Assembly (NCBI GenBank): GCA_038093515.1
Contig: JBBPSI010000084.1
Span: forward strand, 1 to 64,000
Reading direction: 5' to 3'
Length of the DNA stretch: 64,000 bases
Origin: Butyriboletus loyo
Lineage: Eukaryota > Basidiomycota > Agaricomycetes > Boletales > Boletaceae
The notes under the pieces are model-generated. The model was not told the origin of the DNA. It worked only from the letters and a program-made list of their open reading frames with translations, and did not search any database. Position numbers and translations under genes: made by a program. Below, one piece after another: positions 44,924 through 56,967 of the stretch. Position 1 is the stretch's first letter; each line of letters opens with the position of its first letter.

Positions 44924-47518
44924 TCGAAAACCTCACCCTGAGGATAGGCCTGCCTGACTCTTGCTGTTGTAGTCGAGAGCGAGTCCACAACATAACCGTA
45001 AGGAAAGGATGCGCACCATCAGATGGATCGGCCCCCGCCTCAATCATTCTAGTCCCCTTTGCATTCACTCGCAGGTTGCTCTGTCATGGGCCTGACATGC
45101 TGTAACTGGGGTATCCTCGCCCCGCCCACATGTTTAGCGCTCCAGCCAACTCTCCAGTCCAACTCTCTGTAGAACTCGCCCATGCCAATGAGATCAGGAG
45201 TGTGCATTGTCTTTGCGAGTTGGCTGGCCGACTTGTTTGCTGGCATGCCTCTCGCTCGGCGTTGAATCCCCAAAGGCGTGCTGACACGTTGATCACGACA
45301 ACGGGGTTTGTACTAGGTCTGGCGGCGTCATTGTCTATCGCGATTTGGGAGCTCACTGTCGTGGACGATCGTCCTCGCCATCACGGGGCTCATGCAATTT
45401 GCATCTTGTGGCGACCATCGATTTTAGGGTGGGGTAAAGCCTCACTGGAGTGTCTCAACTAGGCTCGTTTCGTGTCCGTCGGAATGCCAACGAGAGTGTC
45501 TCGAATACATGACCGAGGAGCGTTCGCAGTGGGTCGTGTAGGGTGTCATGGAAGTGCCTCTGGTGAGTGTTACGTAGACTCCAATATGATAGTTGATTGG
45601 GTTGTTTCAGGCCATCTGAACGTGCTGTTTCCGAAATGTGTCGTGTGCGATGATCAGGAGAGTAGAATCCTCATTGGTGTCATCATCACTTGCAGAGAGT
45701 GATCATCGATCATCGATGTAGGTTTCCCAGGACGAGTAGCGAACAGAGTTCCCCCCCTTCTCAGCGGCCATGGAGTAAATATCCTAGCGAGGCTCGAGTT
45801 CAAGCATGGACGAGCTTATCGAGAGTCATACATGATAGTGCTGTGAGGCGACACAAAACTGTTCTACATACTCACAATTCAGAACGGTATACATTATATT
45901 GGATCAGGTGGATCAGTGCGTCCCATCTCCGGTGCCCGGGCCTGAGCCACAACACATCCATGCGGGAAACTTCCTGCCTGACTCCCGCTGTTGCAATCCA
46001 GCATGAGTCCACGACCCAATCGTAAGGAAAGTACGCGCACCGTCAGATGGACCCCCTTTGCGGAGGATTGAGACAGATCATGTGTTTGTTGTTCCTATCA
46101 TGAAATGAGCTGTTATAACATGGTACATAACAATCAGAAAAAGACGGACCGAGCCTCCTTGGGTTTGATCTCCAGTGCCTTGTCCGTGATGAGAAGCATT
46201 TTTGTTCGGAGCGCCAGAGTAAGGATACCTGGATCTCTGCGGCTGTAATATGGGAATGCTTGCATTCAAACTCGACGAACAACGAACCTTTCGTTTCATA
46301 CAAACCGCTCGCTAAAACGACTTGTTCGGTACGCCACATCGGACCGTCTATCAAGGCAGAACACTGACCCAGACCATCCTTTCGGTGCAACAACAAGTAC
46401 AAGGTCAATTCGAGTCGCTGAAGTGGGATGAACTAGAAAGTAAAGGTACGCTGTTCGTCTGCTTTCGAAGAGCGAAAGGAAAGAGGTATTTCGGTGGTGT
46501 ATCGTGGTGACCACGTTTTTTGTATTCTCTATATAGGTCCTTCAGATGTAAGGCACAAGCTTACCTAGATTCCTGTGTATCAGGGCGTCTCGTATCTTTT
46601 TGGCCTCTACTCGAATTCCAGCAAAGCTTGACCTCGCTGCGACGACCAAGCAATGGCAAAGCGGTCGTCGTCAATATCGGCGAGGCCTTTCCAAGGCTAC
46701 GCTTCCCGTGCGAATCTCAAGTGCGCGTGTGCGTTCACATCATAGCCTGGCTGCAAGACTCGGTTCGCGACGAGTAGGCACCATCCACATTAGAATTAGA
46801 ACCCGCTCGCAACATACGGTATACCACGCAGAAAACACGTGTGCAATTCCCGGACTCGCGCTCTCTCTCTGACGGGGGGGGGACACGTTCTCAACAAGAT
46901 GGGAAAGCCGGACTCGGACAAGCTGCAGATAATATTGACGGCACGCGCACGTCTCGTCTGTCTGGACTCGAATGGTCGCGCGCTCAAAGAATGAGACCAC
47001 GTCACATCAGAACAGGAACGACTCGCACTCGCTGCCCCATATGGATGTAGGGATGGGTTGGACATACATCGCACACGTCACGATACGCATGTCCTCCGGG
47101 CTCGCTCGAACGGTTGCCAACTTGCGCGCCCTCGTTGACACCGGCCGTCTTTGGACGCCCCAACGACAACTTTTCGGGCTCACCACGCATACACTGTGTC
47201 GCGCGCATCCCTAATATATGGAAACCACGAAAGCGACTCGACGTCGGAGGTGACTCTCAGGTACTACGCCGAGCTGTTAGTGCATGTTCTCGTTTAGATG
47301 ATCGATATTTTACATCATCCATAGATGTTTGGATGTAGATCCACCACGTGGCATGCTTTTATTACTTTCCTCTCTGTCCTCCCTCCACTTTTTTTCTTCA
47401 TCTGTCGCACCCTCACATCTCTATGGAAAGCCCGTCCCTCTATGCGGCACCTGCCGCGTCCTCCACGCCTCCATAAATTCGAATCAGATGCGCAAATCAA
47501 CGGTTTTACTTGGTGAAC
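44924..47518. repeat. Tandem duplication, right copy (2.6 kb)
   Basis: The second copy of the unit starting at 42,251. Its right end is the intact 3' end of YTM1 (stop at 47,506-47,508), so this is the original and the left copy the duplicate, or the two arose by unequal exchange at this point. It lacks about 15 bases in the middle relative to the left copy and more near 46.55 kb. Confidence 0.8.
46043..46435 (-). pseudogene. Tail-only remnant of a WD40 unit (c10)
   Basis: Copy of c9 with a diverged stretch at 46.22-46.31 kb. Same lack of the propeller exon. Confidence 0.55.
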
Positions 47519-49119
47519 ACCCGATCCCCCTGACCAGCCCGCCATATCTCGACACCACCTTCCCCACCGACGCCAACGACCTCGCCCGCCCAATCAACGC
47601 TCAGAATCTTTTTGGTGGTACCATCCCATGCTTTGATACTCGCAACGGCGCTCTTGAGACTTCGGAGATCCCAGAGACGGGCGATCCCGTCGTAGGCGCC
47701 CGTCAGGACTTGGTGTGCGCTCGGGGTCGAGGGGGGCAGAGGCAACGGTTCGTTGGCGTTGGCACTTGGGGTACTAGTAGATATCGGCGCGGCGCTGGGA
47801 TAGACTAGACTGGATGGCGTAGCGGGGTGTAAGAGTGTCCCTGCCGTACTCGCGAGCGAGGGTGAACGGAGGTCAAAGATGGAGACGGTCCGGTCAGTAG
47901 AGCACGCGAGGACGTTGTGTCCGTCAGGTGTCACCACCAAATCGAGCATCGGTCGTTCAGGGACAGTCTAGACGACAAAGATGTAAATGAGAATGAAACG
48001 GATCGCGTTTTCTACATGCCACCTGAAAGAAGAAAACGGCAAGGACAAGAGATAAAAAAGACATACGATCGTATTCACACACACGCCCGACTCGACGTCC
48101 CACGTCCGCACCGTCGAGTCAAACCCACAGCTATACGCCCGCTCGTTCGATCCGGGCGCAAAGTCCGCCTTGGAGACCCGTGCCGTGTGCGACTTGAGCA
48201 CGGTCGTGGGAGCTTTACGTTTTCCGCGCCCCTGGTCAGCCTCGCTAGTAGTCTTGCGCCGTTTGTTACGCTCGGAAGAATCGGCCAGGTCGGACATGGG
48301 TGCAACTTCGTCTTGCGCTGGGATGGTGGTGTCCCAGAAGCCGATAAGGTGGTCCCAGGATGCGGTGAGGAGATGGGACCCGGTGTGATCGGAGGAAATG
48401 GAGGAAAGAAGGGATGTGTGGAGGTGGAGCGATGCGAGGGTTTGGGAGGACAGGGATGCATCGTGTACGAGCGAGATGCGAGTCAGAGAAGCCGTCAGAT
48501 CGTGCGAGGCGCTCGCGATCAGAACTGACTCGTCGTCTGTTGATCCCGGGGACGGGACGACACAGACAGAGGTGATGGGTGCCTGGTGCGCCGGAACGTC
48601 CTGGACCAACTTTTGCGCGTAATCAAAGAGACGGATGTGACCGTCGTACGAGCCGGTTAGGAAGTGTCTGGAAGAGAGCGCGTTCGGGTGTGATGGAGAT
48701 AGACAAGGAAAAGGAAACGGCGTACTGGGGGATACGACACGAGATAGAGGAGACCCAATCCTCGTGCGGAAGCGTCGTCATACGCTGTGGTGGTAACACC
48801 GACTCGAAATACTCGACCTCGAGTGTCTCTTCCTATCCTGTCCATCAACGAGGTTGTCGTGCACACGATCTATACTGCTCTCTGATTTGATGCGTACCTC
48901 ACTGATACCATGTTCTGCGCGACATTCACCAAGATTGGTACGTAGGATCGCGCCACGAACGAGAAAGTCGAATGGGATGGGCTTTGTGAGAGAGAGGGCT
49001 TTGTTGATGAGTTGCGAGAGTTGGTAGCGTTTCCAGTCAAGTGGAATCATAAACTTTTGGGAGGGGATAGCATAGGGAGTTTGGGTAGTAAACAGGACCG
49101 CAGTGGACGAGGACGCCAT
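47506..49119 (-). CDS. YTM1: Ribosome biogenesis WD40 protein Ytm1 (WDR12 family)
   Basis: Ytm1 binds Erb1 and Nop7 in the nucleolus to form the complex needed for 27S pre-rRNA processing and 60S subunit assembly; the Rea1 ATPase removes it through the N-terminal NLE/UBL domain. Four exons are seen on the minus strand: MASSSTAVLF..IPLDWKRYQLSQLIN (NLE domain) to GISE, then EVEYFESVLPP to CRIP, then the first WD40 blades (HFLTGSYDGHIRLFDY, TASWDHLIGFWD, VRTWDVESGVC), then TVPERPMLDLVVTPDGH, TDRTVSIFDLR, GAYDGIARLWDL and VEIWRAGQGDRVFTK. A Lys/Arg-rich loop (NKRRKTT) after blade 3 fits the family. All junctions keep frame. An in-frame ATG lies 12 codons upstream, but MASSS fits better. Confidence 0.93.
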
Positions 49120-49334
49120 GGTCAAACCAAAGTGACAGAAATTATTGGTTAGCAAGGCAAGCTTGATCTTTTGTCTGTGGCTGTGTCAATATGTTCATCT
49201 TCCGACACTCCAGCGCTTGAATTGTGTGGCTACATTAATGAACAAGATCGAGGCTCCCTTGAAACCACACCACGACGTACATCACTAGCGCCACAGACCA
49301 GTAACTTCCAAACCGACCTCGTCAACTAGCGTGT

Positions 49335-50562
49335 TCAACATATCTTGCGAATCGCATACATCCATAGTGACACCCTCGACGGCGAGTCGTTCAGTGAGAC
49401 CTTGCTCTCAGCGGATCGAGAGCGCCTTGTGAAGCCTATGAATGTCCTGCACCCCATCAATCCAACATGAACACATTCCAACTCCCTCAAATGTGGCGCA
49501 CAAAGCAAATGTTGACCAGCGTATCCATCCTGATTCTCCGTGTCGTCCCACGAGACGGTGACAATTGGGAAATCTTTTGAGAATGCAATGCAACAATTGT
49601 TACTTGCGATGCAATCTTGTTCCGGGTGCGTTGATACAAACTTGATTCCGAGTTGAAAGGGGGCATTACGATTCCAGGGTGAATCAGATTCAAAAATCAA
49701 AGGGGGACAACGACCATCGCGTTCAGATGAACTAAAGAAAAGATCCCTGGGGGAGTAACGAACACTGAATGTGCGGAAATGCAATCATAGATGAAAGTGG
49801 AGCCGCAATTGAAAGGCGAGGGAGATGGGTAGGTCGAGCCTCGGAGAGGCATCAAAATTGACCTTGGCCAGAAATGAAGGACTATAAGAAAGGGCATCCC
49901 GAAGATGTAGATGCACGGGATCGTGCATACCACTTAAAAAGGACTGAAGCTCCACCATATTTACTCGGGGTCGAGTATGCTCCACGCTGAGATGTCAAAC
50001 CACGCACTTGACATGGATTACACGGCATGCAATGGTGGGTGAGTTTCATTTTACGAAGCATTCCCGCATCAGAGATTACCGATCCTGAGGTGCAATGTCC
50101 TCGTCCCTCAACCTCCAGGACTTGCAAACGAGGAGTGAGTTGGATCGGCTTACAAGACCCGTCGAATTCTGGCGTACAAAGAAGCCGTAACTCTTGGATA
50201 CGTTCAGCGTGATTCTTGAAGAATTTCGAATACTTTTCCACAGGGTGATAAACGCGCGTGCGGATCTTCAATGACACTTGTTTCGATCTAGCTAGAAACA
50301 CCTTTGTCCACTGCTGCGATGTGTCGTAAACGTAGCTCCAGAGAGTCGGGACGAAACGTTGACACAATCGGGTAGGCCGAGGATGGGTGAGGGGATGGGG
50401 GCGCACTCCGTAGTAGTGGCCCCGAGCACCATGGAGGAACACGTCCGCGAGGACTTCTGTCGGGAGACAGGAAATAGAGGACAAAACATTACATTGAGAA
50501 CAGGCTAGTAATTTGTGCATCAATGCGACGCTGTGCCTCGTTTTCCATGCTTGAAGTTGCAA
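49335..50562 (-). pseudogene. F-box / LRR-like protein gene, apparently frameshifted
   Basis: The 5' part (50562 downward) reads LSSISCLPTEVLADVFLHGA, an F-box (Skp1-binding, SCF ubiquitin ligase adaptor), followed by leucine-rich text (IQELRLLCTPEF, LTPRLQVLEVEGRG) as in the large Agaricomycete F-box families. Near 49,990 the frame moves: after RGLTS the continuing text EHTRPRVNMVELQSFLSGM lies in another frame, and no normal-length intron explains the change. Another stop interrupts near 49,785, and the C-terminal part (FFSSSERDG, APHLRELECVHV) lies in a third frame. I infer a decayed gene; sequencing error or unusual introns remain possible. Confidence 0.55.
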
Positions 50563-50564
50563 GA

Positions 50565-51160
50565 GACAAGGCCCAGTTGAGGGGTGTTCTTGCTACCTGA
50601 GGTGGGATTTATAAACAGGGGACACGAGCACCGTGGCGAGAGACTCTTCGGTGAGCTCACCACCCCGCAACAAAATTTTTACTCGATAATTACTCACGTT
50701 ACGTTGTGTAGAATGCAGGTGTCGGACGAATTTCACGACGTCCGGGTGCAAGATCGCAAGGGGGCTATCATGCCAAGTATCATGTCATCCTGCTGTCTCG
50801 CACTGTGACAGGATCGCTTGCAAGCTGCTCTATATGTCCTTTGGGACCGCACTATGTTTAGTTAGACTGGTGACCAGTCGTCTAAAAGAGGCAAACCCCA
50901 TCGGAGAAAAACTGACCGCGTTCAGAGACGCCTCGTTCTTCCTGCATTTCCATTGGATGGACCTTGCCAGCATCCCGCCTTCAATTTACACGGCCGGGTG
51001 ATCGTGGACCTGAGGGTGGGGGGGTCAAAGCCTTTCTGAATTAAAAGAACCTAGGCACGTGCAATCCCATCGGATAACGCTCACCGAGTCTCTTTTCACC
51101 GCCTCGTGCTCCGAGGGATCGACGAGCCACACACGGGTTACAATATTATGTAATATCATC
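50565..51160. other. Intergenic, nothing recognised
   Basis: A 74-codon plus-strand frame is present (50584-50808) without a domain. No repeat match to the array was noticed. Confidence 0.4.
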
Positions 51161-51164
51161 AACC

Positions 51165-51578
51165 ATGGTCGAGTGCCTGGCGAAAATTGATTATGTAAAC
51201 AAAACACTTACTTCATCTTCACACCCTATCTATCGCCTGTCGTCGCCGAGGAAAAAGGAGGCACACTTCAGCTTCAATATCCAATATCCATCATTTCCTC
51301 GGATCGAGGGACGCTTCGACTTCGGAAGCAGGGGCGCCTGCACGTCGCGTGAGTCGTTGGTGACGCGGATGTACGATGAAAAAAGTGGACGCGAGTTTTA
51401 TGTAAAGCTCCGACTTGATTCGCCTGCGAGTCGTCGTTCTTCCGCTTTCTACTTGCTAATCGGTGCGCCTCCTGGGTCTTCTCGAGGGGATCCTGAACGT
51501 CTGTCGCTTGCGGCGCCGAACACTATCGACGACGAGCGGTTCGGGGTTAGGAAAAACTCGATTCCGATAACCTTATAA
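51165..51578 (+). CDS. Hypothetical protein, 137 residues
   Basis: A single open frame from an ATG at 51165 (MVECLAKID) with balanced composition (GRFDFGSRGACTSRESL, YVKLRLDSPASRRSS). I find no domain, signal peptide or membrane segment. It lies between a decayed F-box gene and the esterase 3' end, so it could be a chance frame. Confidence 0.25.
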   Translation: MVECLAKIDYVNKTLTSSSHPIYRLSSPRKKEAHFSFNIQYPSFPRIEGRFDFGSRGACTSRESLVTRMYDEKSGREFYVKLRLDSPASRRSSAFYLLIGAPPGSSRGDPERLSLAAPNTIDDERFGVRKNSIPITL

Positions 51579-51956
51579 TCAGGAGAATCAGACAAGTTCC
51601 CCGTCGGTAACGCGAGGTAGTACATAATGCCAGGAACTCCTTATCGTTATTATTTGTACCGCTCTATCCGAAATCAGGATATGTTGAAGAGGGCCCTGAA
51701 TCGGCAAAGTGCTTACAGAGCTCTTTAGAACAAATTATTGGCGACGTTGAGCGGTCTGTGTTTCGAGTTCGTCCATCGAACGCATCCACCGATTATGATG
51801 GGGGCCCGATACGGACCGTTACAATACAATACAACATAAAACCAAACAGGGTGGGGGAATATGGGGTAAACGCATAATACAACATACGTTCGGTATCTTA
51901 ACTTGAGGTAGTTATCCAAAAACGAAGTGAAAGCAAGGCGCAGCACGAAACCATGA

Positions 51957-53512
51957 TCACGACACCTTGCAGTCGTCCAACACCTCCCAGACGTAGTCTG
52001 CCATGATTTTATGCGTCGCTGCTGATGGGTGCCTGTTTGTTTGGACATCACGTGTCAGCTCCACGACACACGGGCGATGAAACCTAAACATACCCCCAGA
52101 ACCATTCAAAGTGATGGTCTGGATCCGCACAAGACCCATGCGTCGTCGGCCCCGGGTTACACGCACTCGTACTCACATAGCCAAACGCCTCGTGCCCGGG
52201 ATCCAAACCCAACACCCCATCCCAAATCGTCGCAAAGTTGGCAAATGCGACATTGATTGGGGGGTCCTGTGCATGGAGCGCGATCAGCCCGTCAAATATG
52301 GATTGGAGCCAGGCTTCACCCCAGGTGTCGTGGGTGCCTCGACCGTAAACGTCGGTAACGAGGAAGTTGCGGGCGTTGGTAGGGGGTTGGGAAAGGCGGG
52401 TTATTTGGCCGAGGAGGTCTCGGACTGCTTGTGGAAGGTGGTTTCCGTCGACTAGACATAGAGACGATTGTTCATGAATGAGCGTTCTGATACCGCCTTG
52501 AGCACGCTTACCAAAGGAATCACCCCAGTCACTGTAGATTGTCGTCAGTCATAGCGAGTTAACCTCAAAAAGGAAGCTGACTTGATACCAAAAAAGACCG
52601 TATAAAGCGTGGTCTCTGGGTCGAGCTGGTTCGATTGTTCAAGGAACGTCGTCGCTGGGACAAGCCTCAGTCGAGTATACACAATTGGTTACGGTTCCAA
52701 CCTACTTTGCATGATAAAGTCCCTTGGGTAGGGGTTGGATGGCCACAGGGTGATATTGGTCACCGCACTGGACCACTTGCAAGGGAATCAATAAGACGAT
52801 AACATCATCTACTATCAGCAAGAGAACATACGGCGTAATCCATAAGCGTGGCGTCGATGCTATCCGCGATATGCTCGACCCAAATCTTTCCGTTCGTCGA
52901 GCGATCGCCCGCGAACGGATTGGGAGGGATCACAACGGCTGGCGCGAGCGGCCCGCCATCGTGCCTTCCGCCGTCCGTAAACGAGTCCTATACACATGCA
53001 AAACGCTAGTCAGCGCTCTTGCGAACACGAAGATGAACCACGCGCGTACGTACACCAAAGGATACGATCGTCTTGATGTTTGCAAGGTCGAGCCCCGCGT
53101 TCACGTCGGAGACAGTTCCCCAGAGGGATCCGCATTCAGGATGAACGGCGAGGTGGACATCCGTCTCGTTGGGTCCTTGACGGGATACACACCGCCGCTT
53201 CAGTAAATGCACGCAACAAGAATGAGAGTGAAAATCAAATAGGCTTTCCATCGATGCAAGATCCTTGATAGAGAAAAATGCGACAAGAGGAAACGTATTT
53301 CGGTACACATAGATGTCCAAGTCGAGTGTGACCCGAAATGAAGAACATGGGGAAGAAAAATAACGAAGCCTACGAATACCCACACAGAAATGACAAAAGA
53401 AGCAAAGCTCACCAGTTCCTGGCCCTATGAGAACGCGTATGAGTACAATGAAGAGCTTCTGAAGACCGAAGAACGCGAGGAGGGGGGAGACAAGCCCCAG
53501 AGCGACGATCAT
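51957..53512 (-). CDS. SGNH/GDSL hydrolase, carbohydrate esterase family 16 type
   Basis: Minus-strand exons, each bounded by GT..AG, read IKTIVSFG then DSFTDGGRHDGG (block I, nucleophile Ser in GDS), NPFAGDRSTNGKIWVEHIAD, AVTNITLWPSNPYPRDFIMQ, LDPETTLYTVFFGINDWGDS (block III G-x-N-D, oxyanion Asn), LVTDVYGRGTHDTWGEAW, IWDGVLGLDPGHEAFGY, CADPDHHFEWFWG and HPSAATHKIMADYVWEVL (catalytic His block), stop at 51957. CE16 enzymes are secreted acetylesterases acting on acetylated sugars from plant cell walls. The start is uncertain: ATG at 53512 gives a hydrophobic leader (MIVALGLVSPLLAFFG) that could be a signal or anchor, but the splice into the second exon is not clear. Degenerate 3' halves of this gene lie in the array. 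Confidence 0.8.
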
Positions 53513-53559
53513 CGGGGGTGATCACGGATGGTATGACTGCGCGCTCGAACGCGGTCACA

Positions 53560-54440
53560 GCGCAAGTGGAAACGAGATGCTTGTGCTAGAGCTCTGAGTT
53601 GACGGATTGAGACGAGCCAGGCGTTGACGGGTCTCGGGGGGCGGGCGATACAAAGACGAACTGTGCAGAGGAAGTGATGTGCAGAGCAAGACAGATGCAG
53701 CAGCAAATAATCCGGTGACCAGCGACTCGCGAAACAAGAGCCGAGCTGTGGGGTGAGGATGGATGATTACCGACGGCAGTGGTTGCGATCAAGGATGGGA
53801 AAAGGAAAAAGCATGAGAACTTCGACTCTGACCACAACTGCAGGCACTGCGGGTCCTGTGCGGGATCATGGGTTTGGCAAGGTCTGGAAATCGCCCGATT
53901 AGAAGTTCTCCGTTCCGCTTGGGCTTCGAAGAAGTGTCTATATGCACATGCGATGGCGGCGCACAGCAAACATCTGCGTTAATTCTACTACGTGAATAAA
54001 TAAAAATTATTTTTTACAAGCTGTGCAACTTGAAGACATTCGATTAATCACATTTCTGTCAGTCTGATCCGCGTTGTGACAGAGCCGCTTGACAACCGCA
54101 CGGGCATCCGCCATCATTTCAGACAAGAAATAATGATTACCACTGCCCTGAGACCAGTTGCTTTGGATATTCTGCCAAGAGTGAGATCGCGTTGGGGTGC
54201 TCGATACCCACGACAGTGGTCACAGTCACCGATGGCAGCTATTGCGATCACGAGTGGGTCGACAACCGAGCCAATAAGAACCTCAATGTTTCAACCTTGA
54301 CCACGACTACACATACAATGTTCATGAATGGACGGACTCGTTTCGACTTGAGAGCCCACGATCGTAACGATCGCTGATCATCGCAAACCGCCGTTGCCTC
54401 CTTTCCTAAACCATCAGACTCACCTTCGACCTCTCGGTTG
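53560..54440. other. Intergenic region with a weak internal repeat
   Basis: Two stretches near 53,770 and 54,215 share CGACGGCAGTGGTTGCGATCA-like text. They may hold divergent promoters of the esterase and the first RBR gene. A TTATTTTTTACAAG AT-rich stretch at about 54,005 stands out. Confidence 0.35.
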
Positions 54441-54462
54441 TGCACTATCATATCATTGACGG

Positions 54463-56518
54463 ATGGAGATACACAAACTCATCTCGGACACCTTGCAAGG
54501 TAAGACCTGTGTCCTATCCTTCGACAATGTGGCCTTTGGTCCCGACGAGGACGCCACCGCCGGCGTTCTTTCCGCGCTTAACTTTTCGAGACTCGCTTTT
54601 GCGGCAGAGGGGAGTACTCCTCTCTTATCCAAAATCATCGCGTTGTTGTGCTCGAGGACGATGGTCGAGGTATGTAGAACCTCTCTCAAGGATCAATCTA
54701 CCAATTCACTTATGGCCCCCAGAATGCCCTTGTGATCTGTCGTGAATGGCCTAGTGGTGTTCACTTGGAAGTCGAGGACGTGTATCACATCCCTCTATTC
54801 GAAGTGTCGCTCAAACTTGTTTCCACGGACTACGATTTACCAAGTCCTGATCACATCGCACGTTTGTTAGAGTATGTAGACTGCGTCACTTTCCCTCTGT
54901 TCCCTGCGCTGATGATGCGGACATTAGAAATCAACGCGCCCTTGGTTCATCGACTGCTATCCTCATCACTCGCTCTCCAGAGGTCATCACATGCTTGCGA
55001 TTGCGAGTATCTGGACAAGACCTTTTCGTCCTCTTTAATCCACGAGTAACCTCAGAGCAGGGACGAGTCGCAAGCCTGACCTTCAGTACATCTCTTCCGC
55101 ACATCGTACGTCAATTGTGTGATATGTTCCACTTGGGCAAACCTCCCCTTGCTCTTGATCGGCAAGCAAAATTGCTCCAAAAATATACTGGACACGTGTT
55201 TGTTCCCAGGGCCACTTCTCACGATGCTTGCACAGGGGAGGAATGTCTTCTGGTGTCCAGTCTAACACTCCTCACGTTGAGGGCAGAACTAGAGGAACTC
55301 ACCCACGACAATGGCAATCTGAAAAAAGAGAAGCAACTATTGGAGAAAAGCGTCGCGGACCTTGAAGCTAAACTAGAGGAAGAAAAGACCAAAACGAAAC
55401 GTGCTCAGTCTTTCAAGTCATCGGTAGCGAGGTCCACTCGCGGCACTTTTGGCGCCCGCAGCCGAGGTCCCCAGCCTTCTCGTTCTGTGGGAGTGCGCGA
55501 AAACACTTTCGATAGCGATGACGAGATGGACCCCAGTATGATGATTGCGCTTCAGCTGCAAGCCACGTTCGACTCTGAAAACGACTTGCTCCTAAAGCAA
55601 AAACACGAGCTCATGCAGACCGCACAACGCCAGTACCACTGCGGCGTCTGCCTAGATGATTTCCCAGAGGATGATGCCGTTCACATTGGCGCGTGTGGAC
55701 ACGATATTTGCAGAGATTGCGCGCGTGGACATGTTTGCGTCAAGATCGAGGAACATCGTTTCCCGGTACTCTGCCCAGTTTGTATGGCAGACCACAAAAA
55801 TCAAAATCCTGGAAGTGAGTCTCGGGATTGTTTGCCTGTGCCTCTGACTCGTGTTCACCGCACTCAGCCATTCCGGGTGCGTTGGTGCAGTTGCTTGGCG
55901 TCTCTGAGAAACAATGGGAGATCTGGGTAGAGATGGAAATCGCCCAATTCTCTATCCCATTCGATTGTCGCAAGTGCGTCTTACATGTTTCTCTACGCAC
56001 CCTCATGTTGATCCTGTACTCGAGATGTCATCATTCCGGCTTTGTCGACAGACAGGATCTAGAAGCTCAGTCTGAAATTCACTGCCCTTTTCCGGCATGC
56101 GACCACGTATGGTGCAAAACGTGTCAACAGACGATCGACCCGGGTGGACCGAAACACTCGTGCGATGGAACTTCGGAGTTGGATCATCTCATGAAACAGC
56201 AAGGATGGCGGTACTGCCCCAGTGCGTTGAACCCATGCTACCCGCCGCCTATCAACACTGCCTCATGACACTTATAGACTGCAAGACGCCCATTCAGAAA
56301 TCCCAAGGTTGCAACCACCTCTCGGTACGTCGCATATTTCCTTGAGAGTTGCCATTAGCACGGGCCCTGATAAAACTTGCTGTGGCTTCTAGTGTATCGC
56401 GCCTGGCTGTAATACCCACTTTTGTTATCGCTGTGGTGAGACGATCAACCGAACTGCTATTCCTCGGGAAATACAAGAAGGCAAAACGGCGCACTTTCGT
56501 ACTTGTACTCTCTTTTAG
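54463..56518 (+). CDS. RBR (RING1-IBR-RING2) E3 ubiquitin ligase, copy A
   Basis: RBR ligases take ubiquitin from an E2 at RING1 and pass it through a RING2 cysteine to the substrate. Exons join in phase: MEIHKLISDTL to CSRTMVE, NALVICREWPSG to LLE, NQRALGSSTAILITRS to HKNQNPG, and shorter exons to the end. A coiled coil (RAELEELTHDNGNLKKEKQL) precedes RING1 (YHCGVCLDDFPEDD, CGHDICRDCARGH, FPVLCPVC). The IBR reads HCPFPACDHVWCKTCQQ, and RING2 reads CKTPIQKSQGCNHLS then CIAPGCNTHFCYRCGE, with the expected catalytic Cys in CNHLSC. The stop is at 56516-56518. The N-terminal region is shared with copy B. Substrate unknown. Confidence 0.85.
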
Positions 56519-56967
56519 GCTACATATTTTCCCGATGGCTTCAGCCGCTGTGGAAGGTCCTTTGGCATGGGGTCTAGTGCGGGGGGTGGCTATCACGCTT
56601 GATAGACATGCATGGATCAGTCGTTGTAACCAGATGTGTGAATCTGTCTTGTTCTGTTCGCAGCTTCCTAACCTCCAACGTGGTAATATCCTCAACAAGC
56701 GGGAAAAAAACGCTCCGAAGGAGTCAACTCATCGACCGAAGCCACGCTGAGCGCACGCAGGCTTGCTGTCGAAGTGCTGGTGGCGCTGCAGGCGTCATTA
56801 ATGCAACGTTTCTCGCCCCTCTTCCACGAGGCTGCACGGTGCACGACTATAGAAGTTGTCTGTGCCCATCGAGTGACAGTGACAACGCTATATGAAGCAC
56901 ACACACGCCCGGGCGGGGGGGTTCATCTCTTCCTTCCAGCCCTCAGACCTCCAAACCTCCAAACCTC
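56519..56967. other. Intergenic between the two RBR genes
   Basis: About 450 bases with no supported gene. It presumably holds the terminator of copy A and the promoter of copy B. A run of G lies at about 56,912. Confidence 0.4.

Noticed and set aside
1..47500. Transposon explanation for the repeats.
   Set aside because: I saw no reverse transcriptase, integrase or transposase text, no terminal repeats flanking the units and no target-site duplications; the units carry introns and pieces of neighbouring genes, which fits segmental duplication.
48075..48461. A 128-codon minus-strand frame and two plus-strand frames across YTM1.
   Set aside because: They are other-frame shadows of the intact YTM1 exons.
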